From the NCBI GenBank assembly GCA_013407085.1, contig JACCGJ010016219.1, forward strand, positions 1 to 64,000: 64,000 nt of DNA, read 5' to 3'. Position 1 is the first letter of the stretch. The number at the start of each line of letters is the position of its first letter. The translations under genes and the position numbers were made by a program. Under the pieces are notes generated by a model that saw only the letters and a list, made by a program, of their open reading frames with translations, was not told the origin of the DNA and did no database searches. This DNA is from Atriophallophorus winterbourni (Eukaryota > Platyhelminthes > Trematoda > Plagiorchiida > Microphallidae). Shown here piece after piece: positions 11,898 through 21,409 of this stretch.

Positions 11898-13600
11898 TTA
11901 GGCAATTCGGAGTTCATCAAATTCAAGTTTGCCTACCGATATTGATCTATCGTCAAGATGACCAAACATAATAACAATGTAACGCTTGAAACGAACCAGC
12001 CATGCAATTGAGCGTAAAAGCCTTTTACAACTAGGATTTCGACGAAGAATGATGTCTTTTCCACATTCTGAATCCACTGAGGTAATGATACGATTGGCAT
12101 GCTTAAATTCAGCTTGCTCGATGCACTGTGCTTTTAAAACTTCAGGCCTCATTTTGATGGTTTGTCTTAGAACGTCACGGTCGTTTAATTGAAATTCTAA
12201 TCGAGACAATTCCATAACACCTCGTTAGGTCAAATAAGCTGGATTAGATCTGATACCAACATGCCTCCATTGGTATGGTATTGTATGCTCTTGGATTAAG
12301 GTCAAGCGATTCGCTACGATCATTGAGAAAAGACTCGTTCGATTGTAAATATAATACAAAACGGTCATGTAATCGGTACAAAATTAACGGTTTTTAGAAA
12401 TACACAGAAGCTGTTTTGCAATATCAGATATATACGTACAGGAAGAACAACTACAGACAATTCCCACCTAAAATTCGAAACCGTTTTCAAAAGATTCACT
12501 CTAGGTTTGGAAAATAGAAGACGAACTGGCGACATGACTGAATCACTATTTAAACGTCCATATGCAAATTCGCCATGGCAAGCTTACAAGGCATCACTGA
12601 AAACGTATAAATTTATGAACGCCATAATTTCATTTATTTCGCATACATGGTAATAATCCACTTATCACACACTAGCTGAAGATCATCACACATCGGCTCA
12701 TCAAAACCCAAGAGTTTTCTGCAATAACGTTGAAGCGATTCCTCTCCAGGAAATATCCAAGGACACGTTAAGACAAGTAGGTCATACAAACCACTGACTA
12801 CTGACAATAAACTTCGTTTTGTTGTTGGGTGTTTTAAAAGATTCAGATCAAAGGCGAATTTGTTTGTGGCTGCATCCCATTAAACTCCCAGCATTCTTCC
12901 GATCGGTAGCTCATCCTGGCTAGTGGCTCGTACATTAGGTCCGCGTTCATCAGCAGGTACATCTTCAATTGAAAACGATCATTGGAAATCCATTATGTCA
13001 AACGAATACCCCCCATTCGTAACAATGTAGACAATGTATCAACGATTATGATTCGTACTCAATACGTACTGATATTAAGCAATTATCAACATAAATCTTT
13101 TTCGAAACATAATTCCTAACTCGTTCTTCAATTAAATGACCAAACTCCTCGATCGTTATAAGTCGTGCCAACGTAGCGCAAAGGGGGTTGACGCCGCATC
13201 AAAGCATCGGTCATCTTCCTCGGCTGATAAATCTGCGAATACTGCATTGTTTTAACGGCTGATACATTCATCAATGGACATTTGCCTGAGAGAATAATAT
13301 TAAACACAAGTATCCTTTGAGGTCTTTGCAAAATTTATCCCAACAAATGGACCGCGCCTGCCTCCTAACCGCTGTTCCAACGCCCAATTTGCTTTAGGAA
13401 CATCACAAACTATCAGTACAGTCACAGGCTGATTACTAACATTGTAGAAGTCATCGACATTCAAATATGCAAACCGTTCACTCAAGGCCTTCATCGAAAA
13501 TTGTGGTACTCGTGGCAAAGTTTCCACTGTGTAAGCCTCCGTTCGACAGACTATCGGATGTGTTTGTGACTTGTACAGCTTCATTAAACGTCTCGTTCAA
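11898..13600 (-). mobile_element. BEL/Pao LTR-retrotransposon pol relic
   Basis: Minus-strand order fits a BEL/Pao polyprotein. The protease-to-RT linker is at 13300-13584 (VLIVCDVPKANWALEQRLGG, usually LLIGxDxPxAHWxxExRLG). Near 12640-12960 lie WDAATNKFAFDL, SVVSGLYDLL (VVSxLFDPLG) and KLLGFDEPMCDDL. Near 12210-12340 are VANRLTLIQ and QWRHVGIRSNPA, the RNase H/pre-integrase border. At 11898-12100 RLLRSIAWLVRFKRYI precedes FDELRIA. No integrase core or LTRs were found. Frames are broken throughout. Confidence 0.75.
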
Positions 13601-13724
13601 AAACGAGCATGCAACAACATGCGGCAGAACATACACCCGGTTAAGTCACCATCTGCGCGGTTATCTCTGCAAATGTTTGCCTGTTGGAGTATGATGTATT
13701 TACTATCGGCTATTCGGCAGTAGC

Positions 13725-14060
13725 CTCTCAAATGGGCAACAGTGGTAAATATATGACTTTTATCATTATTTCATTCAGTATTTGTATACTGGATTCTAGT
13801 CTATTTAGACGCGTCTCGATTTTATTCTCAGAGATATTCGCCTCCGAAGATGTCACTGTTGATTTGGCCTTGAAAACCTGGCAAACATCACAAACACCGG
13901 GACAAATATCTCCATTAATAATCGCTACCAAATCTGAGGTCACCGATTTTGTCGCATTTTGCATACACTTTCAACAAATAAGCGTAACACGTGACAGATT
14001 TCACATTAGGACGTACATTGCACATGCAGCCCGATGCGCTGTTTCTTTTCTTTTCGGGGA
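13725..14060 (-). pseudogene. LINE ORF1 fragment: altered PHD finger plus coiled coil
   Basis: The minus-strand piece VTCYAYLLKVYAKC near 13970-14010 matches the C-x2-C-x4-H-x2-C part of the ORF1 PHD finger, but the second Cys and the His are both Tyr. It continues in another frame with GDICPGVCDVC and then NKIETRLNRLESSIQILNEI, a clear heptad pattern. It sits just upstream, in sense, of the BEL/Pao relic but belongs to a different element type. Confidence 0.45.
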
Positions 14061-14344
14061 CATCCGGTCAGGGTTATGAGCAGCACTATTCAGCGGTGCG
14101 TGCACAAGCAGTGTTTCTGTCGAGCAATCGATGATGAATATCGTGAGCGAGACTAAATGCGGTGTTCACAAATGAGAGAAAAAATCAGAATTGAATCCGG
14201 CAATACGCTTCGGTAGATGATCAAGCGATGTTGTTTATTATGATATACATTTCTCAGTATACTTACTCAGTCCTTACCATGAACGATTTTTCCATCAGTA
14301 AAATTTCTCCCACCTAACAATAACGGCATATTTGTTTCACATTG

Positions 14345-15981
14345 CCTCGCATTTATTGCTCCTAATCCCCGTAGATGGTTTGGCCAAATAGAAGCTTGTT
14401 ATCGAATGTATGACATCAAGAATTAATTTATAATATGTCCCCACGTGATGCGAACGTTCTATGTAGCCAGGCCAGTGAAATTAATCATTCTTTGCCCGAA
14501 GATAAGCCATACGGCTAAATAAAATCAGCATTTATTAAACGAGGGGGTATATTTTTGGCAAACATGCTTGAGGCCATTTATACCATAAAAAATCACCCAA
14601 ATGTTTTCGTTACATGAAAGAACTGTTGGAGGATAGAAAGATGGATGAGAGAATTTCAAAATATTTGTTGTTTACATGACATTTACTAATTTCTTGCTGG
14701 TTCAAATAATCACTTATAATTAAAAATGACACGAGCGGCTGTTAAAATTCTCGTGTCTATGGAAGCTCATAACTACTCCAAATGCTGATAAACCATCAAA
14801 CTCAAGAGTCAGTAATGGCGACGAACTGCAGCTGTCCTGCTTAAACCGTAGAGCCTGTTTTTCGTTCAAAATAAATCGAGCGTTCTCTGTTACGGGGTCG
14901 TAGTGGTGGAATAAGTGTCATTCCTCCATCATCCACTCTGATGAATCGGAAGTCATATTCGCACCCATATCAACACTAATGGCGAACACATTTAAATCCT
15001 TATTTTTATTGTAAGATCCAGGTTTTTCTGTGTATTTATCATAGCTGATATTGATTGCGGCATCGACCTTTTATTTAACTTCGGTCTGACAGTCAAACTA
15101 AAACAGCGGAGATTAGCGGATAAGGCAATCTCATTACAAGTTGCATATATAGAAAATAAAGTCATTTCTTCCGGTATGAAGACTATCACTGCAGGAATAT
15201 CTAAGTTTAGTTTGAACGTGCGTGAATCACCATCCATTATGTAGCCCATACGAATAACTCTCTCTACAAAACCCCACATTGTCACTCGTGGAACACCGGT
15301 CTCTTCCAGACCAAGTTGACTTTACCCTTCAAGACACAAAATAACAAAAGCTGAGTTTGAGCGTATGCTGGAACTCGGAGTCATTTTACGTTTTTCTAGC
15401 TTCTGGTCGTCAACACTAAATATGGTTGTTATGAAAACCTCGATTGACTAAGGTTCATATAGAAGCCCAACTGTGCCAAACAAATATTCGGTGCCAAATA
15501 TCCACAAATTCTAATTGAATTTTTCGCCACCAGTCTACGGTCCAAGCTTCATCTTGCCGTGCTTACTATCTTATCTTGCCGGGCTTACTACCTTGACTTG
15601 CTAGTAGGTGAGAACATAACTAAATCAGCAGGCACAATTTTATTTAACTTACATGAATTGTATCAGATGCAACTTCGTGTTAAAAATGCAAGACAGACTT
15701 CCATCGACGAGGTTTTCCGAGGCTCGCCTTCTGCCTACGCAAGCTTCGACGACATTTTAATTGTCAGCAAATTTCCAGTGGAGTACACCGAACTCATTCG
15801 CCTAGTTTTCATGCGTTTCTCGAAGTACATGAACAAAATCAATATAAATGCATTTTTGGTGCTGACTCAACATTTTATTGGCCATTGCGTCGGCCAATAT
15901 GGTATCACACGAAATGTTCACCAAATTTTGTTTGCAGTTTTTGGTGCAAGGCGATTTTTAAGAGTTAATATCAAATCTTAA
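14345..15981 (+). mobile_element. Ty3/Gypsy gag-pol relic
   Basis: The plus strand carries a capsid-like piece at 14370-14560 (PRRWFGQIEACYR; a shifted frame ends PYGxIKSAFIKRG), a protease-to-RT spacer near 15070-15290 (FGLTVKLKQRRLADKA; HIVTRGTPVSSRP), and the RT. The first RT motifs are AEFERMLELGVI and WSSTLNMVVMKT at 15340-15440. The open frame 15559-15981 has RAYYLDLL, FDDILIVS (catalytic YIDD-type box, here SFDD) and FIGHCVGQYGI. RNase H, integrase and LTRs were not seen. A CR1 3' end follows directly at 16013. Confidence 0.8.
15559..15981 (+). pseudogene. Ty3/Gypsy reverse transcriptase fragment, 140 codons open
   Basis: This is the longest intact piece of the Gypsy relic. It runs from motif A, decayed around RAYYLDLLVGENITK, through the motif B region (QLRVKNARQTSIDEV, usually GLRNAPATFQ) and motif C (FDDILIVSKFP), to the thumb (RLVFMRFSKYMNKININ and FIGHCVGQYG). 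The two catalytic aspartates of motif C are kept. The first-aspartate region (DLxxAYHQ) is altered and the gene upstream has a stop, so it is a pseudogene. Confidence 0.8.
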
Positions 15982-16012
15982 AGATTTATTAATGCAAACT
16001 ATATATATAATA

Positions 16013-16957
16013 CATATTCAATTCAATTCAATTTTAATGGTCTAAAAAGCATATAACTTTACAAAAAACCACAGAATAATATGGCAACAACGAATAATAT
16101 AACAAGCAGAAAATGGGATTAGGTTGCTTACTTAGCAGTTCAAGAATCAATTAAAAATCCGAAGGACAGAAATTGTTTTCGATTGATGGGATAACAAATG
16201 TAGATGCATGGTGTTAAGATGTATAGTTTTCTTCGATGCATGGGTTTAGGGTCAGAAAGGCATCAAGGCTTCTCTTGAAAGTTTGCTGATTTGGTGAGTT
16301 CACAACATTATCTGGCAGATTGTTCCAAGTAAAACAAACTCGCACGGCACAAAATGTCGTCTGCAGTTGAGTCTCGAGTGAGGTACAGTTAGACTAAATG
16401 TGTGAGCTCTTGTATTATGCGTGCTCCGTAGATTCAATAAGCATTGTAGAGGGTGATTTTCGGTATTCAAAATATTGTAAACCAGAATCAAATCCCCTCG
16501 GAGACGACGACGTGGATAATCAAATAAATTTAGCGTTTTGATTCGCTCATTGTAGGGTTTCCGGCTGAGTCCGTGACAAGTTTGGTAGCTCGATGATATA
16601 TTCGTTGCAAAGTCGCAACATCTTTTCTAAGCCATGGCGACCATGCTTGAACCGCATATTCCATCGTGGGTCTGATGTACGTATTTATAATACAGGGAAT
16701 TGTCTGTTTTGAGAACCTACCGAAAATTCTCTTCAGCAGTGACAATTTCTGTGATGCTGTGCGATAGACGTAGTTGCAGTTGCTCAAAATCCCCAGGGTG
16801 TTGCTTATAAACACACCCAAGTCCTTTTGTTCCATGGTTCACGAGAGGCTGTGTTGCAAGAAAATACTGGAACTCCACATATTTGCCAATATTTAACATG
16901 TGACACTTTTGGAAATTGAAAAATATGCGATTTTTTAGGGACCAAGCCTGGAGGTTG
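16013..16957 (-). mobile_element. CR1-like fragment with (TTGAA)n tail, copy 1
   Basis: The 3' end is at the left: TTCAATTCAATTCAATTTTAATGG on the plus strand, i.e. a TTGAAT repeat closing the element. Reading minus, 16530-16960 holds LGVFISNTLG, KLSLLKRIFGRF, YIRPTMEYAVQAWSPWL and QRIYHRATKLV; 16300-16491 holds the WNNLP-type end in another frame. The sequence closely matches 26828-27760 and departs from it near 16957, so this copy is 5'-truncated there. Confidence 0.85.
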
Positions 16958-17085
16958 TCATTTGCATTTTGTTGGAGCAATATTAATGAAACGAATGCGT
17001 GCATGATGTCGCTCTCTTTCATTGTTTCACACATACTCCATGATTGCAAGAAGCGAAATCACTTTACCTCAATTTACGTTCGCAG

Positions 17086-17242
17086 TTTATGGCAAATAAA
17101 TTTGTTAGGGGAACCGTGTATTCACGATCCAAACACATTGTAGTAGATTACAAGCATTTTTCATACAACCTGGATGAATGTGCTTTTCTACGACGATCTA
17201 TCAATGTCTGTCCACTTCAAGGAAACATTTTGCCTACGTGTA
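17086..17242 (+). CDS. Possible exon of an unidentified gene (weak)
   Basis: After an acceptor-like TTACGTTCGCAG a frame stays open for about 52 codons: FMANKFVRGTVYSRSK near the start, FLRRSINVCPLQGN near the end. A donor-like GTAAGG follows at 17243. I do not recognise the protein. Its phase (1) does not join directly to the exon at 18524, so if both belong to one gene another exon is missing between them. Treat as a hint only. Confidence 0.2.
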
Positions 17243-17259
17243 AGGTTTCAGTAGTCTAA

Positions 17260-18288
17260 ATGTAAAATACCATTTATACAAATCGTTTATTTGACTTGTG
17301 ATTTTATGCCTCTTGTAAGCAGCAATGTGCTTGCTATGCTGATTCTTCCAGTTACAAAATGTTGCTCTACAAGGGGTCTGTCGTCAATTTGTTGATGCTT
17401 AGCACTAACGATATCACTGAAATTTTTCAGGAAACAATTGGGAAACGCTTGATTAGAAATCTCAATTGATTTAATTACTTGCTGGCCGATTCCGCACTAT
17501 TTTCAAGTAGCAACTATTCTATAGAACAATTACAAGTGGGCGAGTGAAGATTTTGAAATCTGTATGTCAAAGAAATCTGTTTGCCCAGAGACCTACTCGT
17601 GGCGTTCATCGTCGAATTTCCACCATAACAAAATGCGCCTCAACATGGGCCTTAGTGCTTTTCTCTACCGTATTACCAATATTATAATGTTTGGTAATCA
17701 TAAATTGAAAACCGGATTACGGAACTTCCAGAACTAGAGACTATTTTGGCTGATGCCTAAACGCGGAGATATTTTTAATATGTTTGAAGAGTCGACTTTC
17801 AAAGGAATCTTATAAGTTGTGTCGTGTCGATAGTTCTGATCAAACGTACCAATCAAGGCGAGTGCTGTTGAACTACAGTTAAAAAAGCATATGGATATAG
17901 CGATTATACGTAGAATTATAATCAATTTTCCACAGCCTAAATTCTACTCACGGAAGCGGAACTGAACGCCAACGTGTAGGCACGTGTACCAATGGAAACA
18001 TAGAAGAATATGACTGATTTCCTATTTAGTACCCAATAAATGTTTATTTTCTTTAGCCGTTTTTCAGATTCTATTCTCGCAGATGGTACATTTCGTGCTA
18101 ATCGTGCTACTGGACCGTCTGTGAAACAACAGATTATTTTAGCAGCTTTCTAATAATGTTTGAGGATTTCGTCGGTTTTTGTGATGCTTTGGGTGCTATT
18201 AGTCAGATGAAGCATCTGCGATTTCAAAAGCAGTAGAAAACGTGTATCCAGACAAAATATTCGTTTGCGTGCTTTTCCGTCATTCACG
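17260..18288. other. No recognised gene
   Basis: Short frames only, for example one at 17493-17690 on the plus strand without usable splice partners. Confidence 0.35.
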
Positions 18289-18330
18289 CCCCACGACCGG
18301 TTTCGTGCTGTTTGCACACATCAGGTAGAG
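18289..18330 (-). ncRNA. Hammerhead-type ribozyme motif (best-paired copy)
   Basis: On the minus strand: CTCTAC (stem I, 5' side), CTGATGT (core CUGANGA with its last A changed to U), GTGC-AAACA-GCAC (perfect 4-bp stem II), GAAA, CCGGTC ending at a GUC scissile triplet, then GTGGGG (stem I, 3' side; pairs with CUCUAC using two G-U wobbles). Helix III is only ACC/GGU with no loop. The A-to-U change at core position 9 should weaken or kill activity. Confidence 0.7.
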
Positions 18331-18523
18331 ACAGTAAGATCAGGATCCGCATGCGCTTGTGCGTCCACACGATTTGCGCCAGCTTTGCCTGGGTGCACAC
18401 CGCTTAAATCGGAAGAGCAAGTGTCCGTTTTTCATTAATTAAGTTTTGTCATGTAAACATTTGATTGCAGCTGTCATTTTATAAAACCACTGTTTTATTG
18501 TCACTACCGCTTTTCTAGCGCAG

Positions 18524-19091
18524 GTTGAAGTGTAATAATTATGCAATAACGGTGGACGTTTCCACCGAGAACATCAATTGGCGTGCTATTCAGGTATTTT
18601 CATCGGGTCTGTCTTACGTACACGGAGTTATAGGTAAGTTGCACCGCCAAAAGGAGATACTCTACTTCAATCAGATGATCCGTCGTTTAAACACGTTCTT
18701 AAATGAGGCCAGTTTACGTCCTTTGCCTCCATTCACTTTAGGAGTAGACGCTGACAATATTCCACTAGCGTCCGTAAGGTAAGAAACTCTACCGATCGGA
18801 ACTGATTTGAATGAAGAGCACAGTTAAACTAGTGTTTCTAATAGACAAGTATCATCTCCGATAGAAATTTATGACGGAGAAGAAACTATTGCAGCTATTA
18901 AAGGCAAGGATGATAGGGTATTAGGTGTTTACGATGCCAAAATTATAGATCAAAGACGGGAAGCATTGTCTCAAATTGCAATTCCATCAATCTCTTCACT
19001 ACCTCCCGTACATCTGGATGAGCTTATTGGCCACAATCATGTATGCGATCAGTGTGATGCAGATGAGACACCTGAGTTAAATGAACGATAG
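18524..19091 (+). CDS. Last two exons of an unidentified protein-coding gene
   Basis: Exon 18524-18778 starts after a pyrimidine-rich acceptor (CTTTTCTAGCGCAG) and ends at GTAAGA. A 66-bp intron (18779-18844) ends TTTCTAATAG. Exon 18845-19091 carries the stop. The junction restores Arg (AG + A), and the joined frame is open for about 166 codons. Recognisable stretches are KEILYFNQMIRRLNTFL, PLPPFTLGVDADNIPL, YDGEETIAAIKGKDD and HNHVCDQCDADETPEL. I cannot name the family; no TM segment or signal peptide is seen. It enters in phase 2, so at least one upstream exon is missing. A retrotransposon ORF with an accidental intron-like gap is the alternative, but both splice sites and an AATAAA downstream favour a host gene. 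Confidence 0.5.
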
Positions 19092-19300
19092 AATTGACGC
19101 GGTGTCCGTTCGGCAACCATTAGTATCATCTCTGTCTCATAACTCGGCCATTTGACAGAGTGAATTTGTGCATTTTCTGTTTGCAAAGATTTGAATGACC
19201 TTATTAGCACAGCTCAAAGGTAACAACTTTTCATTTCGCCACGATATTAGTATTACCATAAGCCGATATCCTGTGGCGCTGTAATCACTTATACTATAAC

Positions 19301-19306
19301 AATAAA
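19301..19306 (+). promoter_or_regulatory. Candidate poly(A) signal AATAAA
   Basis: Lies 210 bp after the stop of the exon pair at 18524-19091. AT-rich DNA gives this hexamer by chance, so only the position supports it. Confidence 0.35.
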
Positions 19307-19309
19307 ACC

Positions 19310-21095
19310 ACCCATATTGTGTTTAGGCTGACGAGGCTCCGGTGAGGCTATTCTTTACATTTAGTTGGCGTCCATGCAACATCCCTGGAAATAATTGGTC
19401 AAAAATTCAACTTTGATCCACGCGCTATTGGTTGGCTACGCTACTTCACATCTCCCTTGTAATTTTCCTAATTTGTTCTCCCGTCTTTGATCCAAGTTTA
19501 AAACCGTTTAACGAAAAGTATAATTCTCTTTGAACAAAGACATGTTCAAACGAAGCAATTAATGGATGAAACTAATGTTCTAGTTTCGACATTACAAAAT
19601 GTCATTATAAACTTCATCGTATGAAATTGAACAGATTTCGGTTCAGAATAAATTAAATAAACCATGTTTGGTTTTCGGGAAAACTTTTGAAATTGATGGA
19701 CTTAATTTAGTTAGCTAATGAAATATACTACATTATTCATAATATCTTCAATGATTCTATAAATCATAGAGAATTTCTAGTAATTTTGTGGATGTTTCAA
19801 ATCTTTTACATCTTATGAACTTTGTGATTTAAATTAGCATTTAATCAGAAAGACTGTAAATCCACCATTCCAGTGTTCAATTACTAATCAAAACATCTGA
19901 TTTTTTTCAACAGCCTTCTCAATATCGTGTTGCGAATTTCTTTAAAACTTGTTGAAATCCATAAATAAGCTTTACTTATATCCCCATCCTTTACACTCTG
20001 CTACCGGTTTCTGGCTGTTTGACATCATCAGGTGGAAACAGTAAGATCGTGTTCAGTGAACCTTGAAACAATGTTAAAGTGCTAAACAATATTTTACTTA
20101 TATGCCACTGTTTTTACTTATATTATGGGTGTGAAAATGCAACGGTCTACCACAGTACGTTGAATTCAAGTTATCCGCTCTTATAAAATGGCAACCATTA
20201 GAATTTCAATTGAGCATTTCAATTTAGATTTTTAGAGCTGCTATTGAAAACAAATAATTTTTAATGTTCTCGCAAACGGGGACTTGAAAGCATTCACCTG
20301 AACAGACATTACTCTTACTATTAGTTTGCTCGATTACGAACAGATTATATAGCACTATAAAAACAATCAACCTCAAAACAACAAAAGTACGACGAATGCT
20401 AGAATGGATATGAAATGTCGATTGCAAATTGGCCCACAGTATGCTCAAATTCTAGGAATCCCAATTTAATATACAACTGCAGAGCTCACTCACACATTTG
20501 CTCCAAAGTTGCACATATTAAACATCACTCACGATGAAAATCGCTCGTTGGAATATGGAAAGCCAAATTGTGGATGTTTCTACTCCATTTGCCCGGCGGA
20601 ATCTTATACACTTCCTTCGATTGGTTAGAAAAAGAATTAGTTACTAAACATTCCCGGATTAATATAAGTCCGCTTACCGTATAAAATTGTCACAAACGGT
20701 TACACAATGAACGAATTCAGCAGTCCAAGACACTGACTCGTGAGTAAAAACTTACGGCCTGTATGGATTCGCCCAAAAGAAACCAATCCGTACGGTTACT
20801 ATTGCTTCCAATAACCGGGGAAATCAATCACGATATAGCAATGACTGTTTTTCCTATTTTATTTCTGTTTTTATCCTTCTATTTTCCTACAATAGCCTAG
20901 ATAACAGTTTTACTAAGAATATTGTAGTAGAAGTTATTAACTTATTATTAAGCAGTTTCAATATTGACTGTATTTGCACTATTCCAATGACTTGAAGAAG
21001 CGTTCTGTTCAAGATTTCACTCATAACGTCAGATGTAGGTTTTTAGAAAAGCGAATGTGATTTGTCTGCTGGCGAAGATATTCTATGGCTTATTC
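19310..21095. other. AT-rich stretch, no gene; one ribozyme-repeat relic
   Basis: No protein-like frame recognised. The only structured item is the hammerhead-like relic at 19996-20037. Confidence 0.45.
19996..20037 (-). ncRNA. Hammerhead-type relic
   Basis: The minus strand has CTGATGA, TGTC-AAACA-GCCA, GAAA and CCGGTA, so both core boxes are intact. Stem II keeps three of four pairs. Stem I (TTCCAC with GCAGAG) has two mismatches. It is the same family as 40954-40995. Confidence 0.6.
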
Positions 21096-21099
21096 TACA

Positions 21100-21400
21100 C
21101 ATACTCACTCACTCACTCACTTACTCACTCAGTCCTCTCCGAGCCGGGTGGCACATGAGGTGAAGACAACCCCACGCCGGTGGTTTCGGTCTGCCGCTGC
21201 TTCCGTTGCCGTCTGCACCGCGAATCCGTGTGCATGTAGTTCGCGTTCCAACGTTCTGCGCCAAGTTTCTTTGGCCGTCCCCATTTTCGTTTACCTTGCG
21301 GTAGCCAGTGAATGGCTACCTTCGTATGCGAACTGGGATCCATCCTACAGACATGACCGAACCACCTCCACATACTCCATTGTACAAATGCTCAATCGAT
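21100..21400 (-). mobile_element. RTE-type LINE 3' fragment with (TGAG)n tail
   Basis: The minus-strand frame 21125-21373 begins MWRWFGHVCRMDPSSHTKVA and continues WLPQGKRKWGRPKK. This is the LRWFGHVxRM...GKRxRGRP signature at the C-terminal end of RTE-like endonuclease-reverse transcriptases. The plus-strand (ACTC)n at 21101-21131 is the tandem repeat tail. It is severely 5'-truncated. Confidence 0.8.
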
Positions 21401-21409
21401 CCCGATATC

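Noticed and set aside
13684..14079. A 131-codon plus-strand frame
   Set aside because: It is antisense to the ORF1 coiled-coil and PHD relic.
17493..17690. A plus-strand open stretch (LKSVCQRNLFAQRPTRGV)
   Set aside because: Neither possible acceptor keeps the frame open when joined to the candidate exon at 17086, and no family is recognised.
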